From Xanthobacteraceae bacterium (GTDB lineage: Bacteria; Pseudomonadota; Alphaproteobacteria; Rhizobiales; Xanthobacteraceae), in the NCBI GenBank assembly GCA_030037105.1, contig JASHRY010000277.1:1-6008 (forward strand): DNA of 6,008 nt. Direction: 5' to 3'. Position 1 is the first letter of the stretch; each line of letters opens with the position of its first letter. This document shows, piece after piece, positions 1 to 6,008 of this stretch. The notes under the pieces were generated by a model. The model worked only from the letters and a program-made list of their open reading frames with translations, was not told the DNA's origin and did no database searches. A program made the translations under genes and the position numbers.

Positions 1-881
1 TCGGCGCGCTGCGCCGCCTTGCGCACGAAGGCGCGGGCGCGCTCGACCGCCGCCGCGGCAACCCCGGCCCAGGCGCCGCTCCAGGCGAGATGCGCGACCG
101 GCATCATGGTCTGGGCATGGATCTTGTCGTAGCTCACGGGCAAGATCTGTTCGTTCGCACCCGTGGCAACGAGCCTGAAGCCGCCGCTGCAGGTGCCGCG
201 CATGCCGAGCACATCCCAGCCGACGAGCGGCTCGAGCGCGTAGTCCTGCTTGAGAAAAACGACCAGCACCTGGTCCGCGCTCGCCGCCTCGGGCGAACGC
301 CGCGCGGTGGTGACAATGCCGTCGGCCGCGGCGCCGTAGGAAATGACCGTAGCTTGTCTTTCGAGCGTGATGCATGCATCGCGCCGCTCGATCGCCGCGT
401 TGCTGTTGCGAACGTCGCCGCCGCCTCGGCCCTCAGTGGTCGAAGACGCGAGCAGCATTTGCTCGTTGCAAAGCCGGCGCAACAGAAGCTGATGCCAAGC
501 GCTGCCGCTGCCATGGCGGACGAGGCAGGCGATCTTGGTCTGATGCATCGCGTAGATCATAGCCGTGGCCGCGCAGGCACGGCCGAGCACATAGCAGACA
601 TCGACGATGTCGGAGATGCCGGCACCCTCGCCGCCGAGTTCGCGCGGGACCGCGACGCCCATGAGCCGTTCGGCGCGCGCGGCGGCGATCGCCTCCGCCG
701 GAAATCGCGAGTCGCGATCGACCGCCGCGGCATGCTGCGCGGCGACTACCGCGACTTTGCCGGCGCGCGAGGCGAGACTTGGCGGCGGGAGGCTTCCGGC
801 GACGAGGATGCCCCGCGCCGGCTCTCTCGCGATCGCGACACCCTGCAACGCGGCGGCCCGCAGATTGATCGATGCGCTCAC
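1..881 (-). CDS. Acyl-CoA dehydrogenase family protein (C-terminus beyond the left edge)
   Basis: FAD-dependent acyl-thioester dehydrogenase fold, predicted cytoplasmic. I read 293 codons without a stop on the minus strand; the C-terminal helical domain, with the usual catalytic Glu, is off the window. Visible family features: helical N-terminal domain with VPRELGGEGAG (residues 78-88), the helix YVLGRACAATAMIYAMHQ (97-114), the start of the beta domain at LLASSTTEGRGGGDVRNS (143-160), corresponding to the usual 'TEp..GSD' flavin/substrate segment, and GMRGTCSGGF (226-235), the classical GMRGT motif. The GTG start at 879-881 was chosen because GAGG lies five bases upstream; the frame is open further, to a TAG near 1048-1050, but has no ATG there. 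About 40 residues precede the usual family start, so a shorter form is possible. It diverges from a carrier-protein gene, and its WH/LRR and GGGDVRNS segments recall dehydrogenases of aminoacyl-carrier-protein clusters (from memory). The substrate may thus be a carrier-bound acyl or aminoacyl group rather than a CoA ester. The family call is firm; the substrate is inference. Confidence 0.88.
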   Translation of the reverse strand, partial: MSASINLRAAALQGVAIAREPARGILVAGSLPPPSLASRAGKVAVVAAQHAAAVDRDSRFPAEAIAAARAERLMGVAVPRELGGEGAGISDIVDVCYVLGRACAATAMIYAMHQTKIACLVRHGSGSAWHQLLLRRLCNEQMLLASSTTEGRGGGDVRNSNAAIERRDACITLERQATVISYGAAADGIVTTARRSPEAASADQVLVVFLKQDYALEPLVGWDVLGMRGTCSGGFRLVATGANEQILPVSYDKIHAQTMMPVAHLAWSGAWAGVAAAAVERARAFVRKAAQRA

Positions 882-1058
882 AATCGCCTCACTGGCAATC
901 TGAATTGAACACCAACGCACGAGAGATACCGCAAAATTGCCAATTCCTCGTGTCTTTCGTGGGGAATTGTCGCTGTTCTTTTGTATCAAGGTTACCAATC
1001 GAAAACACTTCGCATGGTAATCATGTTGCAGGCAGTTAACGGGTGATCGCTAGTACTA
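882..1058. promoter_or_regulatory. Divergent intergenic region with several inverted repeats (probable shared control region)
   Basis: This spacer separates the divergent dehydrogenase and carrier-protein genes and is visibly richer in A+T than its flanks. It holds CAATTCC (941-947) facing GGAATTG (963-969), AATTG-C-CAATT (935-945), CACGAG (918-923) facing CTCGTG (947-952), and TTACCA (992-997) facing TGGTAA (1015-1020). AATTG or its complement occurs four times between 903 and 969. I could not assign a convincing -35/-10 pair on either strand. A regulator site controlling both genes is inferred from position and symmetry only. Confidence 0.35.
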
Positions 1059-1394
1059 ATGGACTACAGCTTGCAGGCGCCGGCAGGCGCGCAGATTGGG
1101 AAAGTGTTCGCCGTGCTTGATCGCACCAATGTTGACTCCGCCGAACGCGTCGCTCTCCTCGTGCGCGAGCTTCTGGCCAAGCGCGGCGTGTTACATTCCA
1201 TCGGCCACGACGATGATCTCGCCGCCAGCGGCCTGTCCTCGCTCGACATCGTCAATCTCATGCTCGGCGTCGAGGCTGAATTCGAAATCAAAATTCCCGA
1301 CCGGGAGATGACGCCGCACAACTTTCGTTCGATCGCGCGCATCGACGCGTTGGTGCGCGCGATGCTCGGCGAGCATTTGGCGACCGGCGACTGA
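1059..1394 (+). CDS. Stand-alone acyl/aminoacyl carrier protein (phosphopantetheine-binding)
   Basis: Small acidic carrier protein of 111 residues. The phosphopantetheine attachment site is the segment GLSSLDIVNLMLGVEAEF (58-75), with Ser61 as the expected modified serine; the Asp that precedes it in fatty-acid ACPs (DSL) is replaced by Ser60. Helix 3 and the C-terminal helix follow (FRSIARIDALVRAML, 89-103). The pattern DLxAxGLSS...LMLGxExxFxIxxPD...FxSIxxI matches, from memory, the aminoacyl carrier proteins charged by seryl-tRNA-synthetase-like amino acid:carrier-protein ligases better than AcpP. The ATG start has only a weak, distant ribosome site (GGGTGA, 1041-1046), and the first 20-25 residues lie outside the fold; GTG codons at residues 16 and 19 are possible alternative starts. 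The LLM gene follows 116 bases downstream on the same strand and may be cotranscribed. Carrier-protein call strong; aminoacyl type inferred. Confidence 0.88.
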   Translation: MDYSLQAPAGAQIGKVFAVLDRTNVDSAERVALLVRELLAKRGVLHSIGHDDDLAASGLSSLDIVNLMLGVEAEFEIKIPDREMTPHNFRSIARIDALVRAMLGEHLATGD

Positions 1395-1510
1395 CTTAGT
1401 CACGGATAGGCCTTGGCTTGGGCAACGCTCCGGTGTGATGATGGCGGCAATTGCGGCTGAAACGCCGACCCGCCGGACTTCACAACTCGCGAGCGCCAGG
1501 GCAAGCACAT

Positions 1511-2590
1511 ATGGAATTCGGCATTCTCTTCACCTCGCACCCCAACACCGAGGCCGAGCCCTACCCGCACCGCGACGTGCACGCGCGGGTGACGCGGCAA
1601 ATCCTGCGCGCCGACGAACTCGGCTACGATTATGCCTGGGTCGCCGAGCACCATTTCAGCAACGAATACGGCATCATGCCCGACGTCTTCGTCTATGCCG
1701 CCTATCTCGCGGCGCTGACCAAACGCATCAAGATCGGAACCGCGGTGGTCACGCTGCCGCTCGCCAATCCGCTGCGGGTCGCCGAGAACACCGCCTTCGT
1801 CGACATTCTCAGCAACGGCCGCTTCGCGCTCGGTCTCGGCTCGGGCTACCGCAAGTACGAATTCGACGGCTTCGGCGCCGACTTCGACGGTCGGCGCGAT
1901 ATCCAGGAGGAGGCGCTGCCGCTCTTGATGGAGCTTTTTCACAACAAGCGCGTCGATCACGACGGCAACCACTTCAGTTACAGGATCGACGATCCTTACG
2001 AGCTGTTCCCGCATCCGCTGCAGCAGCCGCATCCGCCGATCTTTCTCGCCGGCTCGACCGCGCGCTCGATCTCCGTCGCCGCGCGCATGGGTTTCGGCCT
2101 GTTCCTGTCGAGCTGGACGCCGTTTGCCGAGTTGGCGCGGCAGACCGCGCTTTATCGGTCGCTGTTGGCGGAGACGCCCGAGAGCCTGCGCGCCAATCCG
2201 GCGCGCGGCCACATCGACGTGGCGCGCTGGGTCTATGTCGCGGAAACCGACGCCACGGCGAGGCGCGAGAGCGAGGCCGGCATCATGCGCAGCCTCGAGC
2301 ACTTCGCCAGCGGCCATACCTCGGGCTATCTCGGCACCGTCTCGCAAGACGTCGGTGCCGCGCCGCGCGACTATGACGCGCTCACCCGCGACATCATCCT
2401 GCACGGGTCGCCCGCGACCGTGATCGCGAAGATCGAGGAATTGCGCGACCGGACCGGAGCGGCCTCGATCATGCTGCATTTCCCGCCGTGGTACGGCGCG
2501 GACAAGGCGCTCGCTTCGCTCGAACTCTTCGCCGCCGCGGTGATCCCGCATTTCCGGCAAAAAAAGCCGCGCGCGCAAAAGCGCGCGTGA
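1511..2590 (+). CDS. LLM class flavin-dependent oxidoreductase (luciferase-like monooxygenase)
   Basis: Predicted cytoplasmic TIM-barrel monooxygenase of 359 residues that would use reduced FMN (or F420) and O2. Family marks: start MEFGILF, strand YDYAWVAEHHF (39-49), KIGTAVVTLPLANPLRVAE (74-92), and the highly typical DILSNGRFALGLGSGYRKYEFDGFG (98-122), then HPPIFLAGST (174-183) and the C-terminal GSPATVIAKIEELR (299-312). Length is normal. The frame is open from 1451, but the ATG at 1511 was chosen because the family begins at this MxFGxF strand; AGGG at 1498-1501 lies nine bases upstream. It follows the carrier-protein gene on the same strand and converges with the DUF1445 gene 18 bases beyond its stop. 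Its last codons (KKPRAQKRA) coincide with a GC-rich palindrome. Substrate unknown; action on a carrier-bound intermediate is possible from context but not shown. Confidence 0.92.
   Translation: MEFGILFTSHPNTEAEPYPHRDVHARVTRQILRADELGYDYAWVAEHHFSNEYGIMPDVFVYAAYLAALTKRIKIGTAVVTLPLANPLRVAENTAFVDILSNGRFALGLGSGYRKYEFDGFGADFDGRRDIQEEALPLLMELFHNKRVDHDGNHFSYRIDDPYELFPHPLQQPHPPIFLAGSTARSISVAARMGFGLFLSSWTPFAELARQTALYRSLLAETPESLRANPARGHIDVARWVYVAETDATARRESEAGIMRSLEHFASGHTSGYLGTVSQDVGAAPRDYDALTRDIILHGSPATVIAKIEELRDRTGAASIMLHFPPWYGADKALASLELFAAAVIPHFRQKKPRAQKRA
2559..2587 (-). terminator. Intrinsic terminator-like hairpin for the DUF1445 gene, inside the LLM coding end
   Basis: CGCGCGC (2570-2576) and GCGCGCG (2581-2587) form a perfect seven-pair stem with a four-base loop. 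Read on the minus strand, the stem is followed after four bases by seven T residues (complement of 2559-2565). This is the layout of a factor-independent terminator for the gene that ends at 2609 on the minus strand. On the plus strand no T run follows, so it should be one-directional. It overlaps codons of the LLM gene. No folding energy was computed. Confidence 0.5.
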
Positions 2591-2608
2591 GGAGCGTCAA
2601 CGCTTCGA

Positions 2609-3391
2609 TTAGGAGGCGACGGCGAACTCGTCGTTGCGCTGGTCGGTCACCAGCATGGCGCCCGGATAATGGGTGATGGAGAATGCGGGCCGCGCGGCGG
2701 CGATCACCGCCTGCGGCGTGACCCCGCAGGCCCAGAACACCGGGACCTCGTCGTCGCCGATCGGCACGGCGTCGCCGTAATCAGGGGCGGCGAGGTCGGC
2801 GATGCCGATCCGTTCCGGCTCACCGACGTGGACCGGAGCGCCATGCACCGCGGGGAATCGGGAGGTGATCTCGACCGCGCGGACGGCGTCGGCCGGCTTC
2901 ATCGGTCGCATGGAGACGACGAGCGGCCCGTGAAACGGCCCGGCCGGCACCGTCGCGACCGACGTGCGATACATCGGCACCGTGCGGCCGCACGTGACGT
3001 GCCGCAATTCGATTCCCGCCGCGGCCAGCGCCTGCTCGAAAGAAAACGAGCAGCCGATGGCAAAGGTGACGAGATCATCGCGCCACCACCCCACGACATC
3101 TTCCGGCTCGTCGACGAGCGCGCCATCGCGCCACACCCGGTAGCGCGGCAGGTCGGTGCGGATATCGAGGTCCTCGGCCAGGCCCGGCATCCGCCAATCG
3201 CCCGGCGCCGCGACGCCGATGAGCGGGCACGGCCGCGGATTGAGCGCGCAGAAGCGTGAAAAATCGTCGGCGAGCGATTTGGGCAGGATCGCAAGATTGG
3301 CTTGCAGGAAACCGGGCGCGAGTCCGGAGGTGGGCCCGACATGCGCGCCGCGCCGGATGACAAGCCGCGCCGCAAGACCGGTCTGCGGCAC
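2609..3391 (-). CDS. UPF0317/DUF1445 family protein (putative hydro-lyase, D-glutamate cyclase-like)
   Basis: Protein of 260 residues matching the DUF1445 family almost end to end: [18 protein letters not shown] (20-37), [18 protein letters not shown] (43-60), [18 protein letters not shown] (73-90), [18 protein letters not shown] (102-119), [19 protein letters not shown] (138-156), [21 protein letters not shown] (160-180), VHGAPVHVG (182-190) and [19 protein letters not shown] (217-235). The eukaryotic relative DGLUCY converts D-glutamate to 5-oxo-D-proline; bacterial members are annotated as putative hydro-lyases, and YcsI of Bacillus lies near 5-oxoprolinase genes. Catalytic role here is therefore uncertain. 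The GTG start at 3389-3391 was chosen for its good ribosome site (AAGGGAGA ending seven bases upstream) and because family homology begins just after it. ATG starts at 3448 and 3475 would add 19 or 28 residues of unconserved-looking sequence (288 aa from 3475). It converges on the LLM gene and diverges from the transporter operon. Confidence 0.9.
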   Translation of the reverse strand: MPQTGLAARLVIRRGAHVGPTSGLAPGFLQANLAILPKSLADDFSRFCALNPRPCPLIGVAAPGDWRMPGLAEDLDIRTDLPRYRVWRDGALVDEPEDVVGWWRDDLVTFAIGCSFSFEQALAAAGIELRHVTCGRTVPMYRTSVATVPAGPFHGPLVVSMRPMKPADAVRAVEITSRFPAVHGAPVHVGEPERIGIADLAAPDYGDAVPIGDDEVPVFWACGVTPQAVIAAARPAFSITHYPGAMLVTDQRNDEFAVAS

Positions 3392-3615
3392 CTCGCACTC
3401 TCCCTTCGCATCGCGGCCTTCGCCATTGCCGGCAAGCCCACCGCTCATTCTATCATCGAACGCCGGCGCCAGCATGCGCCCCGCCGCGACGATGTTACGC
3501 GCAAAAGCGGCGGCTCCGCCCCCGGCTTCGCCGGCGAAATCGGTTGAAACTCCCGTCGATATCGCGTTTGCTTGAACGGCCGGAATTCATCGGACCCTTC
3601 ACGGAGGCAGTGACA
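3392..3615. promoter_or_regulatory. Divergent spacer upstream of the DUF1445 gene and the Liv-type operon
   Basis: This stretch lies between two divergently oriented genes and must hold the promoter of the transporter operon; part of it may be coding if the DUF1445 protein starts at 3448 or 3475. A weak sigma-70-like pair for the plus strand is TTGAAA (3544-3549) with TTTGCT (3567-3572) at 17 bases, the -10 matching only three of six positions. A short palindrome CCGGC-TTC-GCCGG sits at 3522-3534. The ribosome site GGAGG (3603-3607) for the next gene is clear. Nothing else was recognised. Confidence 0.25.
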
Positions 3616-4926
3616 ATGAGCCATCGCGCCCTGCGTCGGATGATCGGCTTCACATCCGGTCTGTTGGTCCTGGTGGCTTGCGATGCGCAAGCCCAACAGC
3701 CGGCGCCCGCGCCCGTCAAGATCGGCTTTGTAACCTTCACCAGCGGGCCCGCCGCCGCCTCGTTCGGCATACCGGATCACAACGCCGCCGAGATCCTGGT
3801 CGAGAATCTCAATGCCGGCAAGGTGCCCGCGCCCTACAATCGGATCGGCCTCGGCGGCGCCAAGATCGAGCCGAAATTCGTCGACGAAGCGGGTTCCGCC
3901 GCCGACCAGGTCACCCAATATCGCAATCTCGTGGAGCGCGACCACGTCGATGTGGTCGTCGGCTACGTGTCGTCGGGCAATTGCCTGGCGATCACGCCCG
4001 TGGCCGAGGAACTCAAGGAACTCACGGTACTCGATATTTGCGGCACGCCGCGCATTTTCGAGGAAAAGCCTCGCCATTATGTTTTCCGCGTCAACCCGCA
4101 TGCGACCATGGATAACGTCGCGGCGGCGCGCTACGTGCTGGCGAAAATGAAAAACATCACCAGCTATTCCGGCATCAATCAGAACTACGCCTGGGGACAG
4201 GATTCCTGGCGCGACTTCCGTCTGGCGATGAAAGACCTCGATCCCAAAGCGACGGTCGATCAGGCGCTGTTTCCAAAGCTCTTCTCCGGCGAATACGGCG
4301 CCGAGATCTCGACACTGCTGACATCCAAGTCGCAGTTCATCCATTCCAGCTTCTTCGACGGCGATCTCGAAGCGTTCGTCTATCAGGCCGCCGCGCGCGG
4401 ACTGCCGCAGCGCATCCCACTGGTGCTGACCACCGGCGAAACTTCGGTTTGGCGGCTCAGCGCCAAGCTTCCCGACGGTACGATCATCGGCGAGCGCGGG
4501 CCGCATTCGTTCCTCGCCCATGACAGCGAGCTGAACACCTGGTTTCGCAAGACCTATGTCGATCGTTTCAGTGAGCAGCCCACTTATCCGGCCTACGACC
4601 TGGCGCAGTCACTCCTCGGCCTGAAATCCGCCTGGGAGAAGGCGCAGGCGAAGAAGGGCGGCGCGCGTCCGACGACCGAAGAGGTCATCTCCGCGTTCGC
4701 GGGCATCGAGTTCAAGACGCCGAGCACGACGGTGCGCATGGCGCTTGCTAGCGGCCACCAAGGTATTACCGACACCGCCTACGGGACCTACAAGTTCGAC
4801 AAAGCCGAGAACAAGCCAACGCTGGTGGATATCATGCGCTTTCCCGCCGAATGCGTGAATCCGCCTCCGAACGTCGATTCGGTCGCCTGGCTCGAAGGCG
4901 GCATGAAGGGCGCCAAGTGCGAATGA
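3616..4926 (+). CDS. Liv-type ABC transporter substrate-binding protein
   Basis: Periplasmic (or membrane-tethered) solute receptor of 436 residues, of the Leu/Ile/Val-binding type I periplasmic-binding-protein fold. It has a basic n-region and hydrophobic core (1-22), then AQAQQ, a plausible signal peptidase I site after Ala26. Mature start VKIGFVTFTSGPAAASFG (34-51) is the typical first strand and ligand loop. Other family marks are DQVTQYRNLVERDHVDVVVGYVSSGNCLAITPVAEE (97-132), INQNYAWGQDSW (187-198) and QPTYPAYDLAQSLLGL (321-336). The frame is open from 3544, but the ATG at 3616 gives an intact signal peptide and has GGAGG eight bases upstream. LVAC (19-22) also fits a lipobox. Mature cysteines at 123, 142, 413 and 435 may form disulfides. 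It heads the operon with LivH- and LivM-type permeases. Ligand unknown: amino acids, amides or aromatic acids are all used by this family. Confidence 0.92.
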   Translation: MSHRALRRMIGFTSGLLVLVACDAQAQQPAPAPVKIGFVTFTSGPAAASFGIPDHNAAEILVENLNAGKVPAPYNRIGLGGAKIEPKFVDEAGSAADQVTQYRNLVERDHVDVVVGYVSSGNCLAITPVAEELKELTVLDICGTPRIFEEKPRHYVFRVNPHATMDNVAAARYVLAKMKNITSYSGINQNYAWGQDSWRDFRLAMKDLDPKATVDQALFPKLFSGEYGAEISTLLTSKSQFIHSSFFDGDLEAFVYQAAARGLPQRIPLVLTTGETSVWRLSAKLPDGTIIGERGPHSFLAHDSELNTWFRKTYVDRFSEQPTYPAYDLAQSLLGLKSAWEKAQAKKGGARPTTEEVISAFAGIEFKTPSTTVRMALASGHQGITDTAYGTYKFDKAENKPTLVDIMRFPAECVNPPPNVDSVAWLEGGMKGAKCE

Positions 4927-4933
4927 CGGAGCG

Positions 4934-4954
4934 CCTCCCCCGCAACGGGGAAGG
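4934..4954. repeat. REP-like palindrome between binding-protein and permease genes
   Basis: CCTCCCCCG (4934-4942) pairs with CGGGGAAGG (4946-4954) around the three-base loop CAA, with a single mismatch (4937 against 4951), giving an eight-of-nine-pair hairpin. It starts eight bases after the binding-protein stop codon. The CTCCCC-C-GCAA-CGGGG style resembles short intergenic palindromes that recur in alphaproteobacterial genomes (recalled, not searched). No T run follows, so it is not an intrinsic terminator. In the operon it could protect the upstream message or reduce readthrough, like the REP element between malE and malF. Confidence 0.4.
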
Positions 4955-5007
4955 GATAAGGAAGCTCGAAATCGGCCCCTTCCGAACGTGCGCATGCAGG
5001 ATTCGTC

Positions 5008-5904
5008 ATGCTGACCGCGTTCGCCATCCTCACTGACGGGCTCGTTTACGCGGCCTATCTCTTCCTCGTCGGAGTCGGCCTCACGCTGATCTTCGGCGTG
5101 ATGAGGATTCTCAACGTCGCCCACGGCTCGTTCTACGCCTATGGCGCCTACGGCGCCGCGGTCGCGGTCGGCGTCTACTTCGATGCAGGGTTGCCGGCGG
5201 CCGGCGGATTTTTGCTCATGGTGCTGGTGGCGATGGCGGTCGGGCTGGTGCTCGGACTGATCATCGAGCGCGGCGTCTTGCGCCGCGTTTACGGCCGGGA
5301 CGAGGTTGTCGTCGTGCTCGTCACCTATGCGGTCTTCCTCATCCTCGAAGACGCGATCAAGCTGATCTGGGGACCCGACTCCTATGCGCTCTATCAACCG
5401 CTCGGCGTGACCGGGACCGTCGACGTCGGGGGATTGGTGCTCTCCGGCTACGATATCGGCCTGGTCGCGTTCGCCGGGCTGCTCGCGGCCGCGGGAAGCT
5501 TGGCGCTCAAGCGCACGCGCTGGGGCCGCCTGCTCACGGTGGTGATCTTCGACCGCGAGCTTGCGGCCGCGTTCGGCATCAACGTGTCCGTGGTGTACAC
5601 CGCGACCTTCGTGCTCGGCGCCATGCTCGGCGCGCTCGGCGGCGCAGCGATGGCGCCGAAGATATCGGTGACCTTGGGCATCGGCGTCGAGGTGATCGTG
5701 CTTGCCTTCGCGGTGGTCGTGATCGGCGGCCTGGGCTCGATCGACGGCGCCTTCATCGGCGCGCTCGTTGTCGGCCTGTGCCGGGCCGCGGCCGTGCATC
5801 TTGTGCCGCAGATCGAATTGTTCGTCATCTACGCGGTGATGGCGCTGGTGCTGGTGCTGCGACCGCAGGGTTTGTTCGCCCGCGCGCAGCCGCGAAAGAT
5901 CTAA
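5008..5904 (+). CDS. livH: Liv-type ABC transporter permease (LivH family)
   Basis: Inner-membrane permease of 298 residues, the usual LivH length, with about eight hydrophobic segments. Conserved family marks: GLTLIFGVMRILNVAHGSF (24-42), the cytoplasmic coupling loop FDRELAAAFGINVS (181-194) that contacts the ATPase, FVLGAMLGALGGAAMAP (201-217), AVVVIGGLGSIDGAFIGALVVG (235-256) and the C-terminal RPQGLFAR (285-292). AGGA at 4998-5001, six bases before the ATG, supports the start. It lies 81 bases after the binding-protein gene, the gap being partly filled by a hairpin, and three bases before the next permease gene, so it is surely cotranscribed with the latter. The pair should form the heterodimeric channel of an importer for branched-chain or related amino acids or carboxylates. 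The symbol names the family, not proven leucine transport. Confidence 0.93.
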   Translation: MLTAFAILTDGLVYAAYLFLVGVGLTLIFGVMRILNVAHGSFYAYGAYGAAVAVGVYFDAGLPAAGGFLLMVLVAMAVGLVLGLIIERGVLRRVYGRDEVVVVLVTYAVFLILEDAIKLIWGPDSYALYQPLGVTGTVDVGGLVLSGYDIGLVAFAGLLAAAGSLALKRTRWGRLLTVVIFDRELAAAFGINVSVVYTATFVLGAMLGALGGAAMAPKISVTLGIGVEVIVLAFAVVVIGGLGSIDGAFIGALVVGLCRAAAVHLVPQIELFVIYAVMALVLVLRPQGLFARAQPRKI

Positions 5905-5907
5905 AAA

Positions 5908-6008
5908 ATGGCGCCGCGCTCGATCGTCATCGGCATGCTCGCCTTCCTCCTCGCCGCGGCCGTCGCGCCGGCGCTGCCGACATGGCTCGTGTCGCTGGCC
6001 ACGGTCGC
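5908..6008 (+). CDS. livM: Liv-type ABC transporter permease, LivM family (N-terminal fragment)
   Basis: Only the first 33 codons are in the window. They begin at an ATG three bases after the LivH stop. The peptide starts MAPRSIVIGML, followed by a hydrophobic stretch rich in Ala and Leu and by PALPTWLVSLATV, which resembles the first membrane segment and the 'P....yl..LatvA' stretch of LivM proteins. The identification rests mainly on position: in Liv-type operons the gene directly after livH is livM. The ribosome site is weak (GAAAG, 5894-5898), and translational coupling with livH is likely from the tight spacing. Confidence 0.8.
   Translation, partial: MAPRSIVIGMLAFLLAAAVAPALPTWLVSLATV

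Noticed and set aside
90..908. Plus-strand open frame of 272 codons at the left end
   Set aside because: The minus strand here encodes a clear acyl-CoA dehydrogenase family protein without stops; the plus frame is its shadow.
1026..1056. Possible promoter for the carrier-protein gene (TTGCAG with TAGTAC)
   Set aside because: Spacing of 19 bases and a poor -10 that would lie almost on the start codon; not better than chance.
1400..2578. Long open frame on the minus strand (392 codons) opposite the LLM gene
   Set aside because: It is an Arg/Asp/Gly-rich shadow with no family motifs, lying opposite a gene with clear end-to-end homology. Such frames are common in GC-rich DNA.
3619..3655. Possible Tat signal (RR at residues 7-8 of the binding protein)
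   Set aside because: The following residues, MIGF, do not fit the RRxFLK consensus, and proteins of this class are normally exported by Sec.
3445..4521. Long open frame on the minus strand (358 codons) opposite the binding-protein gene
   Set aside because: No recognisable motifs; composition is that of an antisense shadow, and the plus-strand gene has a signal peptide, ribosome site and family motifs.
4609..5799. Long open frame on the minus strand (396 codons) opposite the LivH-type gene
   Set aside because: Highly polar, His/Asp/Glu/Arg-rich translation of the complement of a membrane protein; it crosses the intergenic hairpin and shows no domain.

Overview
The window is GC-rich chromosomal DNA with tightly packed genes. 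Its gene content (Liv-type ABC transporters, an LLM flavin oxidoreductase, a DUF1445 protein, an acyl-CoA dehydrogenase beside a stand-alone carrier protein) suggests an alphaproteobacterium, most likely of the Bradyrhizobium/Rhodopseudomonas type. This is an inference from gene content and protein style; no taxonomic marker gene is present. No RNA gene, insertion sequence, CRISPR array or phage gene was seen.

Left part (1-2590): an acyl-CoA dehydrogenase family flavoprotein runs off the left edge on the minus strand. Diverging from it across a comparatively AT-rich, palindrome-rich spacer of about 180 bases is a small carrier protein with a GLSSLD phosphopantetheine site. An LLM (luciferase-like) flavin monooxygenase follows on the same strand. 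The carrier protein closely resembles, from memory, the aminoacyl carrier proteins served by seryl-tRNA-synthetase-like ligases (Bradyrhizobium Bll0957, Agrobacterium Atu2573), and the dehydrogenase resembles the one found in those clusters. The most interesting reading is a small pathway that loads an amino acid on a carrier protein and oxidises it there. The ligase itself is not in this window.

Middle part (2591-3615): a convergent minus-strand gene encodes a UPF0317/DUF1445 protein (putative hydro-lyase, D-glutamate cyclase-like). A terminator-like hairpin for it lies inside the last codons of the LLM gene. Its upstream spacer leads divergently into the transporter operon.

Right part (3616-6008): a Liv-type ABC import operon starts here, in the order periplasmic substrate-binding protein, LivH-type permease, LivM-type permease (cut by the right edge). 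A small REP-like hairpin lies between the binding-protein gene and the first permease gene. The ATPase genes (livG/livF type) presumably follow outside the window. The substrate cannot be read from the sequence.
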